This document shows, in pieces, positions 53,996 through 63,655 of a stretch of DNA of 64,000 nucleotides. The notes under the pieces are model-generated. The model was given only the letters and a program-made list of their open reading frames with translations. It ran no database searches and was not told the DNA's origin. The DNA comes from Ariolimax columbianus (taxonomy: Eukaryota > Mollusca > Gastropoda > Stylommatophora > Arionidae). Where the stretch lies: NCBI GenBank assembly GCA_036924085.1, contig JAVGWX010000006.1, positions 40,703,246-40,767,245 on the forward strand, given 5' to 3'. Numbering within the stretch: the stretch's first letter is position 1; every line of letters starts with the position of its first letter. The position numbers were made by a program, and so were the translations under genes.

Positions 53996-55200
53996 GGTTT
54001 GAGAGTTCAAGTACCTGGGAATTGTTTTCACTGATGATGGCAGAGTGGACAGACAACTATCACATCGTATTCAGAAGGCAATCAATGTCCACTACCAGCT
54101 TGCACCGATTCTAAAATATCCTGAAGTGCAACTTTCAACAAAGAGGACGTTGATCAACACGCTTTTCATTCCTACTTTGTGTTACCAGTGTCAATCGTGG
54201 TCCTTATTGGAACGTCACAAGAGTAGGATTCAGATCTGTGAGATGCGATGTGTGCGAAGTGCAGTTGGCCAGTCTATCTGAGACAGGATTCAGAGCTGTG
54301 AGATGCGATGTGTGCGAAATGCAGTCGGCAAGTCTATCTGAGAAAGGATTCAGATCTGTGAGATGCGATGTGTGCGAAGTGCAGTCGGCAAGTCTATCTG
54401 AGACAGGATTCAGATCTGTGAGATGCGATGTATGCGAAGTTCAGTCGGTAAGTCTATCTGAGACAGGATTCAGATCTGTGAGATGCGATGTGTGCTAAGT
54501 GCAATCGGCAAGTCTATCTGAGACAGGATTCAGATCTGTGAGATGCGATGTGTGCGAAGTGCAGTCGGCAAGTCTATCTGAGACAGGATTCAGATCTGTG
54601 AGATGCGATGTGTGCGAAGTGCAGTCGGCAAGTCTATCTGAGACAGGATTCAGATCTGTGAGATGCGAATTATGCGAAGTTCAGTCGGCAAGTCTATCTG
54701 AGACAGGATTCAGATCTGTGAGATGCGATGTGTGCTAAGTGCAGTCGGCAAGTCTATCTGAGACAGGATTCAGATCTGTGAGATGCGATGTGTGCGAAGT
54801 GCAGTCGGCAAGTCTATCTGAGACAGGATTCGGAGCTGTGAGATGCGATGTGTGCGAAGTGCAGTCGGCAAGTCTATCTGAGACAGGATTCAGATCTGTG
54901 AGATGCGCTGTGTGCGAAGTGCAATTGGCAAGTCCATCCGACACCTTATCCAAAACACCACGTTGAGACCCATAGTTGTAACAAACATTGTAAATGCCTA
55001 CATTGATGCCCAACAAATCAAGTGGTTTGGCCACTTGGTTGGGATGCATTATTACCAACCAGCAGCAAGAGCCTATCACATGCAAGTATCAGGTCCTCGT
55101 GCAAGGGGCCGCCCTAGTCGTAGATGGAAAGAAAGTGTATCTGAAACACTAGAGAGATTCCACTTGACGACCACACAAGCTTCTCACCTGGCCTAAACAA
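53996..55200 (+). pseudogene. LINE-B RT C-terminus, with 60-bp array
   Basis: A stretch encoding EFKYLGIVFTDDGRVD-like residues, then DRQLSHRIQKAINVHYQLAP, TKRTLINTLFIPTLCYQCQS, WSLLERHKSRIQICEMRCVR leads into the 60-bp array. After the array, the frame from 54903 gives SIRHLIQNTTLRPIVVTNIV, QQIKWFGHLVGMHYYQPAAR, YHMQVSGPRARGRPSRRWKE and TLERFHLTTTQASHLA with a stop. The right half is open and well preserved. The array spans the ICEMRCVRSAVG region, and its unit keeps the frame (60 = 3 x 20). Confidence 0.85.
54221..54945 (+). repeat. 60-bp minisatellite inside LINE-B, 12 units
   Basis: GATTCAGATCTGTG recurs every 60 bases from 54227 to 54887. The unit is a copy of the surrounding RT codons (IQICEMRCVRSAVGQSI region). 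One unit near 54495 and one near 54735 has TAAGTGCA for CGAAGTGCA, creating stops. A third variant is near 54668. Confidence 0.97.
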
Positions 55201-55535
55201 GAGATCTACGCACCCTCTCTGCGGCGCCGCATGGCAAGAGTAGTAGGACAACAGAAAAAGAAATAATTCTCATGATATTCGGTAGCCTGAGGTTTCCAGA
55301 TAGGTGTACAATCCCAGCACAGCATGTTTGAATCGCTTCTATCAGTCGATTCAGCTGTAATTGGGTATCTGAAAAAGCCAGGGGAAAATGTTGGAGCCGC
55401 CACTGGAACTGCGAGGTTCTCGCTTTGTCATAGGCAATTTCAGCGATGAAATGTGCTAAACACATATGAGTACGCCTAAGTGCTGTGAAATCGTTTCTAT
55501 CAACCATTTTCCATTTTTAATTATGTTCTCTAGTT
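55201..55535 (-). other. Unassigned 104-codon frame
   Basis: The minus frame 55507-55193 encodes a protein-like stretch (RRTHMCLAHFIAEIAYDKAR, LQLNRLIEAIQTCCAGIV) without low-complexity bias. I do not recognise a family. It could be an upstream ORF of a LINE or a decayed exon. No splice or start evidence beyond the first ATG. Confidence 0.25.
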
Positions 55536-55539
55536 GTTC

Positions 55540-55770
55540 TATATACTCGAAATACCTTGGGGAAATAGCAAATAAAGCCATCCTTCAAGATCTGGGTGTC
55601 GAAGAGGACTGGCGTTTAAACCAGAGTTTGTCTCTGAAACTGAGGTTTTTTAGTCACATCAAGCGCCATGACGGACTGGAAAAAGCAGTTCTGGAGGGAA
55701 TTGTTCCAGGAAGACTAAACAGAGGTCGACCAATGATACAGATGGGCACAAGACATCAAGGACAACCTAA
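55540..55770 (+). pseudogene. RT C-terminal fragment
   Basis: Encodes KAILQDLGVEEDWRLN, SLKLRFFSHIKRHDGLEKAV and LEGIVPGRLNRGRPMIQM. The FFSHI-RHDGLEKAVLEG-V-G-..RGRP order is the C-terminal box of RTE-type LINEs. Strongly 5'-truncated. Confidence 0.7.
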
Positions 55771-55964
55771 ACATGAACATGTCCCAAGGACATGCTACAT
55801 GATGATGATGAACTTCTTGCTTGCTATTCACATTTCTATGCCGTACAGTAATGACAAGTAAACATAACACCTGATCACTCTCATTTTTAGTTTATGAGTT
55901 ACATGTCTTGTCGTCAGTTTATCAGTCTTCGGACTGGTTTTTAAGATGTATCAGTTTCAGTTCA

Positions 55965-56290
55965 GTAGAAGAATAAACGTCATTGCACGCGGTTTAATCC
56001 ATAAGTGCTCTGTTCTTCTCCATATTGTTGGGAGATTCTCAGTACAATGGACGGACTCCGTAGCACTGGCAAAGATCATGTAATAGATTGGCTAGATTTG
56101 TAACATGATTTTTTAGTTTTTCCCTGGCAACGGCAGATAAGCCTACTATTTTCGATCTCTACTATCCAGAGATCCGGAGAAATACCAGAAAGTCCAACTT
56201 GGAAAAATGCTCGTGTCCACTTTGATTTCAACCCCCGACCTCCAGCACCCGAGGCCGACGTCTTACCTCGAGACCACTCACTATCCCAAC
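55965..56290 (-). repeat. tRNA-derived SINE (ACGTCGGCCTCGGG family)
   Basis: The minus-strand head GTGGTCTCGAGGTAAGACGT and the degraded B box GGGGGTTGAAATC are near 56220-56280. The body runs to CATTGCACGCGGTTTAAT at 55980. Same family as 29060-29510, without the 37-base triplication. Confidence 0.75.
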
Positions 56291-56799
56291 ATTCTTACAG
56301 TTTTGAAGACTCTGAAGTATCTCACTCCATCTCCGTCTGTCCTCCCGTCCTCTTGAGTTCGGCGTAGGGTTTTATGGCCACATCCTTTTAATCATGTGTG
56401 ATGAATGTATTTCTTGCCTACCCTATGTCTGGCAATTTAAAAAAATATGCATGGACATCTTGAAATGTGCAAACGTGTCTCAGATTTTGGCCAAAAAAAT
56501 ACAATCTTCGCTCTCCTATTATTGTCATATGTTTTCTTCTTCCGTCCACTACCTGCAACTACTATTTTATTCGACCTTCTCTTTGTCTTACTGATTTTTT
56601 TCCACCTTTCGAAAGCACAATATCTCAAATACCTGTTATTAAATGGTCAAGATATCAGTTACCTTTGCCCAACTCTGGTGTCCGATTATCTAATTGTATT
56701 TATAATGCAATGTCTTTTCTGCTTTGATAATTAGTATATTTTACGTCTTGACAGTGCTAATGCCCAATCTGTTTACCTAACATTTCTTCTTTGCTTCAG
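56291..56799. other. No recognisable feature
   Basis: AT-rich. Frames of 60-95 codons with no resemblance seen. Confidence 0.35.
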
Positions 56800-57044
56800 T
56801 TATCAATTACTGTAGTTCTTGTTCACTTTCATCTATTAGAACTTAGAAGACAGCACCAAGCAGACCTACCCATGAAGACAAAAACTGCTGAAGCCACCCT
56901 ATACCCACTACAATTGGAAGAGGACAATGAAATGAAGCAGATAAATACATCAGTCACTGGTCTCACGACTAGACACGACTACAATGAGAGGCAAAAGCGA
57001 ACTGCTTCACTGAGTATGGTCAAAGAAAACTATCCTAAACAATA

Positions 57045-57155
57045 GTGGATACATGCCTACACAGATGGATCAGTAACAATCGTGGATACATGCCTACACA
57101 GATGGATCAGCAGCAATTGTGGATACATGCCTACACAGATGGATCAGCAACAAAT
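57045..57155 (+). repeat. 37-bp triplication at the RNase H start
   Basis: GTGGATACATGCCTACACAG starts at 57045, 57082 and 57119. It encodes the WIHAYTDGSA start of RNase H. Thirty-seven is not a multiple of three, so only the last copy is in frame with the rest. Confidence 0.95.
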
Positions 57156-57254
57156 TCTGGCAAGAATAAAGGCGCTGGTATCTTTATAACATACCCTGAG
57201 GACCATTGGGAGAGAAGAAACGTTCGCACTGGTAAATTGTGCTCCAACTATACA

Positions 57255-57326
57255 GCTGAGGTTCAAGCTCTCAAACAGGCTGAGGTTCAAGCTCTCAAAC
57301 AGGCTGAGGTTCAAGCTCTCAAACAG
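57255..57326 (+). repeat. 24-bp triplication in RNase H
   Basis: Three copies of GCTGAGGTTCAAGCTCTCAA plus ACAG start at 57255, 57279 and 57303. They repeat AEVQALKQ three times in frame, so the catalytic glutamate appears three times. Confidence 0.97.
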
Positions 57327-57965
57327 GCTGCCAACATGATCCAGAACAGGAATTCTGATTGCCACCAAGTAGTCATCTTCTTAGACGCATTATCTGTGCT
57401 GCAAGCTCTTAAGGGTGGTAAACTCTCGCTTCTGAGAAGTGAACTGGGCAGGGTAGCTGCTGGAAAGCGAACTATGCTCCAGTGGATGCCATCCCACTGT
57501 GACGTGCTTGGAAATGAGAGGGCAGATGGGCTTGCAAGGAGGGGCGGAGAATGTGAACAATAAGACAGCGAAATCACAGAGAAAAAGAGAGTTGTCCAGG
57601 CTGTCAGAAGAGAACAGAACCAACTCAACTTTAACTACTACACCCTTGGCCATCAAGGGCAGACTATCATTCTTCGCCTCAGAACTGGGCACAATAGACT
57701 GTTTAAACACATATTCAGGCTTCGTCTGTCTGCTTCGCCGCTGTGTACATGTGGAACAGACGAACAAACTAGCAAGCATGTTTTGCAGGACTGTCCTCTG
57801 TATGGTCAGTTAAGAAGGATACACTGGCCAAATGATTGGACACTACAATCAAAGATATATTGAGCTAAAGAGCAACTACAGTCAACGGTCGAGTTCATCG
57901 CGGAAACTCGCCTGAAGGTGTAAATATTTATGATGCGATCACAGGAAGAAGAAGAAGAAGAAGAA

Positions 57966-58639
57966 TCTATCAGAACTGTTTCACAAATATACCTGGTATT
58001 ATTTATTGAAATTAATATGTTCTGGCATTTCTTATTTCTGTTTAAAATATGTTTTATGTGAATTTTAAACAAACAAGAGCACTTGTTTTGTACATATATA
58101 CATAGTGAGTAATACCTGTCAGATCGCACAGTAGCAGTTTTCTCTCTTTGTAGGTCACTGGGTGTTATTGCGGCCTCAACTATCAATACTTTCTGTTTAT
58201 TTTCCAGACATGTGATTAATTTCTCATGCTTATCTTTTACAGATAATTTTCTGTGGTCTACAGTAATAATAAAAATAGTTGCCCATCGAAAATGAAGACT
58301 CGAAGTCTATAAAGCACACTTTAATACCGTTCTGTGCTACTAGATATTTACCTGCTGCTCTGTCGATATCCAACTTGTTCACCGAGTACTTTGTTGTCCA
58401 TTTAACGTTTTCCCTTTTATGCTATCTTATCATCTTCAGACGAGAACTTAGTCCATTTTCTGTGAAGAACAAACGCCCTACCGCCCTGCCACACCGGCGC
58501 CATGATGCGTAAAGCATCGCTTTGAAAACTGCTTTGAGAGTTTTGGTTAGCAGCTGAATTAATAATACCAACCAATGAGGTAGGGATATTGTGGCTACAA
58601 CGATTGTATAGTCTAGTATAGACAACACAACAAATGCCA
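57966..58639. other. No recognisable feature
   Basis: AT-rich spacer; nothing recognised. Confidence 0.35.
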
Positions 58640-59282
58640 GAAGATTGGAGAAATACAATAATAATTTCAATATGAAATCAGAAGGGAAGCAAAAGACTAC
58701 AAAATACAGGGAAATATCGTTCTTGAGCCACACCGGCAAAATATATCGTAAAATCCTTGAAAAAAATATTACGGTATATCATCGAACCACAACTCAACGA
58801 TACACAGATGGGTTTTAGAAAGAACGGAAGCTGTAAGGATGCCATTTTTATTCTCAGATTATTGGTGGAGAAAACAATTGAATGCGATGAGGAACTGTAC
58901 GTAGATCAAGAAAAAGCTTTTGGCCGGGTATATAGACACTGTCTATGGAATATTTTGGCTCTTTTTGGAGTAAACGAACACGTAATCAACCTATTCAAAA
59001 GTCTGTACATTGATAGCCAGTGTTCTGTTAAAAAATAACCGGACTCTCAGAAAAATGTCAAATTCAATCTGGAGTACGACAAGAATGTGCGCTATCACCT
59101 TTATTGTAACATCATATATGTAGACCACGTGTGTAAGACAGTCAACCCAAGTGAAAGTAGCAAATTTTATGAACACTTAAACTAAATTCTTTTCGAAGAC
59201 GATCAGGTTGTCATAGCAACGCCAGAAATACAAATGTATAAAAATATTGACAAACTAAATACAACATGTAAAGAATCAGGTC
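58640..59282 (+). pseudogene. RTE-like RT palm domain
   Basis: Blocks: MPEDWRNTIII, KILRYIIEPQLNDTQMGFRK, CKDAIFILRLLVEKTIE, YVDQEKAFGRVYRHCLWNIL, HVINLFKSLYIDSQCSVK and FEDDQVVIATPEIQMYKNID. This is the RT fingers and palm. The first catalytic aspartate block (DQEKAFD) is altered (FGRV for FDRV), and the FADD motif reads FEDD. Stops and frameshifts elsewhere. It ends exactly where the inverted LINE-C begins, so its thumb is missing or beyond that insertion. Confidence 0.8.
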
Positions 59283-59880
59283 AGGTCAGGTCATCCTGTA
59301 ACCAGTGAGGTTGTTGGGGCACATATGAAGGCATCCTCACAACCCCACGTCACCCTTCTCTGTCAGCGACCGCTGCCTGTGCTTCTTCTATTCGGAGATT
59401 GGTCCGTTCTTTTATGTTGTCCTCCCCCCTCTTTATGGGACCGCCTCTTGGTCATCTGACTTGCCTCTTTCCGTGCAGGATCGTATGTGCAATACCATTT
59501 GATCTCGATATATGACCGTACCAAGTGAGATTCCTTCTTTTGCCAGTTGCCAAGACGTCTTCAAAAGGCCCTGTTGCTGTTATAATTATATCTCGTATTT
59601 CCTCATTTGTAACTCAATCTTTGTACGTGACGTTTAAAAGTCATCGGAAACATCTCATCTCCAAGGCATGTATCCTTCTTTTAAGATCAGCTGTAACTGT
59701 CCATGGCTCACAAGCATAGAGGAGTATTGACAGGACCAATCTACGCATTAATCTGATTTTCGTGCATAGTGTTTGTCTTGCCATATGTTGTTAAGTCGTG
59801 CAAGCGTCGCTATTGTCTGTGCTATTCTGGCCGACACCTCACATTTTGATCCTTCATCACTGACAATCGAACCCAAATCT
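59283..59880 (-). mobile_element. LINE-C copy, minus strand
   Basis: The plus-strand left end is a run of AGGTC units (the CCTGA tail). On the minus strand the 3' half has an AWYGHISRSNGIAYTIL-like region and MRCFRRLLNVTYKD-like block. The frame at 59874-59748 gives SIVSDEGSKCEVSARIAQTI, ATLARLNNIWQDKHYARK. Matches 5145-5912, but lacks its 65-base duplication. No clear target duplication. Confidence 0.8.
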
Positions 59881-60300
59881 GAGTGAAGAGATTGCATGTT
59901 TTGGCCATGTTCAAGAACTGGCAGCATGACAACAATGTGGGTCACATTAGCGGCATTATCGCCCTTAGTAGTACACATGTAGATTTTGATTTGGTTCTTA
60001 GTTGAAGAGTGAGCCTTCGGATCTCGAGCGGAGGTACACATCTCTGTCAGCTTTTCTGCAGACATTTCCTAGTAGTGTGGCGAAGAGAACGCCACAGAAG
60101 GTGAGAGCGAGGACATAGTCTTCTGGAACTTCAGTCTTAGCCTCAAAGCTGTATTTTACTTCGCCGCTGAGTGGTATTTTCAATCCATCGTGGGACGAAA
60201 TAATCAGTCTATGTAGTTTCGATGGGCATGATATATATTCTTTTATTTTATAAAGTCCCGATCTGCTAATTGTGTAAAACACTGCTGTGAAATCGTTCAG
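59881..60300 (-). other. Unassigned 94-codon minus-strand frame
   Basis: The frame 60282-59998 encodes YTISRSGLYKIKEYISCPSK, GLKIPLSGEVKYSFEAKTEV and DYVLALTFCGVLFATLLGN, which reads as a possible single membrane-spanning segment, then KADRDVYLRSRSEGSLFN and a stop. No low-complexity bias. I do not recognise it; it could be a host exon or an element part. The overlapping frame 60065-59748 is partly LINE-C. Confidence 0.3.
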
Positions 60301-60389
60301 GAGCTTCCTCTGCTTTGAAAGAAAGTTCTAGAACCACCTTGTAAAATAGTACATAATGCAGGAAATACAAAACGCTTTCCAATGGTTCC

Positions 60390-60712
60390 TGTAGAAGAAG
60401 AAGAAGAAGAAGAAGAAGAAGAAGAAGAAGAAGAAGATAAAGAAGAAAAGGATAATGATGATGATGAAAAACAGGAAGAACATGACGAAAAAAGAAGAAG
60501 ATGAAGAAGTAGACGACGATAACGAAGAAGACGAAAAAGAAGCACAACAACAAAATAAAGCAATAACAAGAACAAGAAGAAAAATAGTGAAGAAGGAGAT
60601 AGAAGAAGAAACAGTAAAAAAGAAAATAAAAAAAGAAAAGGAAAAAAAAAAGTTGATGTAAAAGAAGAGGAACAACAAGAAGAAGAAGAAGAAGAAGAAG
60701 AAGAAGCAAAAG
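60390..60712 (+). repeat. GAA-rich tract
   Basis: Pure GAA at 60393-60437 and 60675-60710, with degenerate purine-rich sequence between. All frames through it are low complexity. Confidence 0.9.
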
Positions 60713-61019
60713 GAGAAGAATGGCTATATAACCTTGCCCACAGACAGATACCCATATTAACCCAGCAAAACTTTGAACAATTCCATTTTCTAGAACGACA
60801 CTGTTACACTTCGTAACATGATATTTTACACCCGTTTGTCTTCACAAAACAGAAATAATAACAATACATAAATACAAATTTGTTTCAATAATGCATGTCC
60901 AATAATAAATAACGCAATCTAATCTGTCTTACGTAGTTTTATACGTGTCATAGTGACCTAGACACGGGTCAGATTACTGAACTATTTTAAAGATAATCTT
61001 GGATCTTGTTTTTATCATC
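60713..61019. other. No recognisable feature
   Basis: AT-rich spacer; nothing recognised. Confidence 0.3.
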
Positions 61020-61690
61020 ATCAGCAGGTCATTCAGTCCTCAGACTGGTTAACATGCTCCTGAATTTTGTCCTCTTTTTCCTATCCTCTGCAGCTATCTT
61101 CAGCTCAACATACCTCTTCACAGGCATTTCTCCGCAAGCTTGAGATAAAGACTTATTTCTAAGTCTAGCTCTCACTTTCCTCCCCTGCATAATGTTCTCC
61201 AAGATCGTTTTGACTGGACCATGTCCCAACCAGCCAAGTCGATTTCTTTTTATCTTTCGTATCAACTTTCTCTCTTCTCCCATCTCCGCCAATACCCTTT
61301 CATTTGATTTGTTCTTGGTCCAGCTCACTCTTTCCATCTTTCGGTAACATCACATCTGAAAAGCCTCCAAGTATTTTTCATCTCTTTTATTTATAGTCCA
61401 TGTTTCAGAGCCATTCATTGCCATAGTCCAAACATATGTGTATAAGTTTCTTTTCCTTTTTGACATACTAATGTTATTGGATGTAAAAATTCTTTGTTTC
61501 CCTCTAATCACTTTCTTTGCCATTACAATTCTAGATCTTTTTTCTCTAAAGCATCGTCCATCTTCTGTTATGGTTTGACCAAGATATGGGAACTGGATTA
61601 CCTGCTTGACTTCTTTCCCTGTTATGGTTACTCTTAAACTGGTTGGCTTTTTGGCTATGATCATTGTCTTGGTCCTCTCTTATAATAAAC
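61020..61690 (-). pseudogene. RTE/BovB-like RT C-terminus
   Basis: Minus-strand frame 61664-61350 encodes MIIAKKPTSLRVTITGKEVK, IQFPYLGQTITEDGRC, MNGSETWTINKRDEKYLEAF and QM then a stop. The next frame (61337-61029) gives ERVSWTKNKSNERVLAEMGE, KIKRNRLGWLGHGPVKTILE and EMPVKRYVELKIAAEDRKK. This is the order from K--VI through YLGQ-IT-DGR, SETWT and the GH box. The 3' end carries the GATGATGATAA tail. One stop and one frame change separate an otherwise readable frame, so relatively recent. Confidence 0.85.
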
Positions 61691-61757
61691 ATTATCAAAT
61701 CTATCAAATCACTTCAATGAATTGGAATATGCCAACTACTGTTTAGATGTTGTTTTT

Positions 61758-62140
61758 TATTTAACAAGGGGATCAAGATGCTGAGCAGCACATGAGCTGC
61801 GGTGGTTAGCGACCCATAGCTGACTGCTAGCATCAGGGCCAGCGAACCAGAGCTGCCAAGACCCTTCTACACCTCCACGCGGTGATCCTGGATAACAGGC
61901 TGCAGCAGAGCAGACTGGCTAAGGAGAAGGGATCGAAGCGGGAAGGCTAACCCGGTACTCAAAAAATGCTTGCTGAAGTCGGATGTGTTGGACCGAAAGG
62001 TGCAAATATCGCAGCCAAGCTGTAAACTACGACACAACGTATTCCGTTCTCTGGACTACATTCTGCTACTTAAGCCCTTTCAGGGCGTGGTACTGGGAGA
62101 TTGAGAACGAACGAAGAAGAAGAAGAGGATATTTAACAAG
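61758..62140 (+). repeat. SINE-S1, full length with target duplication
   Basis: TATTTAACAAG occurs at 61758-61768 and 62130-62140, enclosing a 361-bp body (61769-62129). It starts GGGATCAAGATGCTGAGCAG and ends ACGAACGAAGAAGAAGAAG. No A/B boxes are evident, so the source of the head is unknown. Used as the reference copy for the other seven. Confidence 0.93.
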
Positions 62141-62189
62141 AATAATAGTGTACATAGTTCGTATTGAAAAGTTTCTTTTTTTCAAGTAA

Positions 62190-62830
62190 ATATTTATATC
62201 ATCATCAGGTGCCTGCCGATCATGAACTTAAATCCATTTCTGTCACTTGTGTCGTTTACAAACTCTGTTGTTGATTTTCGCATATGACGATCTCTCAGGA
62301 TGTCTAACATCTTCTCCCTTGGCCTTCCTCTGTCTTTATTTCCTGCTATATTTCCCGTTGTCATGACGTGCTCTAAGCCGCCTCTTCTCATAAGAAGCCC
62401 GGAAAAGGATGACTGTCTTGTTCTGATCCTTGCAATAAGTTGTACTTATGTTTGTGCCTCTTCCAGTACTGTACCATTAGTCTTCTTTATGTTTGTGCCT
62501 CTTCCAGTACTGTACCATTAGTCTTCTTTGTGTTTGTGCCTCTTCCAGTACTGTACCATTAGTCTTCTTTGTGTTTGTGCCTCTTCCAGTACTGTACCAT
62601 TAGTCTTCTTTGCAGTCCATGGGATCCGCAGTATTCTTTTGTAAAAGGCACATATCCGCCGCTTGCTTTAAGGTAAACCATTCACTGCCATATGCCAGTA
62701 CTGGTTTCACGTACCATCCAAAGACTATCTTTCTCAGTTCCGGCAACAAGATTTTGTTGCACAGTATGCCTTTCATGATCTGGAAGGCTGATTTTGCTTG
62801 GACTATCTGCATTTTATTTCGTAATTGTGT
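62190..62830 (-). pseudogene. RTE/BovB-like RT C-terminus with 41-bp array
   Basis: The minus strand starts QIVQAKSAFQIMKGILCNKI, LRKIVFGWYVKPVLAYGSEW and ends DPMDCKED; then the array; then (62391-62194) MRRGGLEHVMTTGNIAGNKD, RGRPREKMLDILRD and NDTSDRNGFKFMIGRHLM. This is the standard RT C-terminus: FGW-V-PVL-YGSE-W, then MRRG-LEH, then RGRPREKMLD. The 3' end has GATGATGAT. The array interrupts the region just after PMDCKK. Confidence 0.85.
62447..62611 (-). repeat. 41-bp minisatellite inside the RT, 4 units
   Basis: CCTCTTCCAG recurs at 62457, 62498, 62539 and 62580, 41 bases apart. On the minus strand each unit reads KKTNGTVLEEAQT, the ordinary RT codons at this point. Forty-one is not a multiple of three, so the copies are in successive frames. 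Confidence 0.95.
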
Positions 62831-62889
62831 TTATAATATACATTCGAATAAACGGTATGAAAAGCCAGAAATCAACTATGAGCCATCTT

Positions 62890-63655
62890 AGTGGAGTATA
62901 TGAGCTATTAGCGAATATTAGAGCACTGTACCAAGGGTACTAAAGTGGTAGAAAAAACAACTGATGGCCTCGCTGAAACAAGGGAGATAACAACCGGAGT
63001 GAGACAAGTTCGTGTGTTGTCGCCACTACTTCTCAACGCATATATGGACAGAATAACGGTGGAGACTAAACGGGAGCTTCTTTCAAGAAAGGACAGAGTC
63101 TGGTCAGTTAAATAAACTCTTTTCTTTGTAAATGAGTAATACCTACTATACGAGAGTGAAGACGATCTGCAGCAACATCTGACTCCGCTCAACTCTGAGT
63201 GTGAAAGATACAGTACGAAAATTAACACATCTAAAACAGAAACTATGCAGAAAAGCAGATCGCCCGAAACATGAAGATTATGGTTAACGGGTCTAAGATT
63301 AAACAACTGAAGGAATTCAAGTACTTGGGCAGTGTTTTCACACAGGGTTTAGACAGAGAAATTGAAATTAGGCGCCAAAAAGTACACACAATTGCATACC
63401 AGCTGTTACTTTTTTTTAAACTCCCTAACATGAACAAAACCACAAAAATAATGCTGATCAATGGTATATTCATGCCTCCACTCTGTTACCAGCGACAAAC
63501 TAGAAAGAAAGATCTTTACATGTGAGATGAGATACATCCGGAAAACAACCAACGGAACTAGGAGAGAGATAATGCGCAATGAAGATGTGGGAAAAAACGT
63601 TGAAGCAAGATCTTGCACCGAATTTGTTTGATGGGAGAATCAAGTAGTTTGGTAT
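62890..63655 (+). pseudogene. RT (LINE-B-like), palm to thumb, catalytic loop damaged
   Basis: Pieces: GVRQVRVLSPLLLNAYMDRI (the QG-LSP block with VR for GD), then a FFVNE stop-containing block in place of FADD, ESEDDLQQHLTPLN, ECERYSTKINTSKTETMQ, KIKQLKEFKYLGSVFTQGLD and MLINGIFMPPLCYQRQTRK. Then a frameshift and EARSCTEFV-like residues. Order and motifs are those of an RT; the YADD/FADD aspartates are lost. Confidence 0.8.

Larger units (their letters stand above)
56800..57965 (+). pseudogene. LINE-D copy: RNase H and C-terminal domain
   Basis: After a linker (56800-57040), three 37-base repeats lead to the RNase H start. Then AYTDGSATNSGKNKGAGIFI (first catalytic D), YTAEVQALKQ (E, in a triplicated stretch), VVIFLDALSVLQALKGGKLS (D) and HCDVLGNERADGLARRGGEC (D). 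All four catalytic positions are filled. A stop at 57563 is followed by [19 protein letters not shown] and CTCGTDEQTSKHVLQDCPLY remnants in other frames. GAA tail at 57944-57963. Best RNase H in the window. Confidence 0.85.

Noticed and set aside
59283..59880. Target-site duplication for the second LINE-C copy
   Set aside because: Only a weak CATGT match lies near the two ends; not enough to claim.
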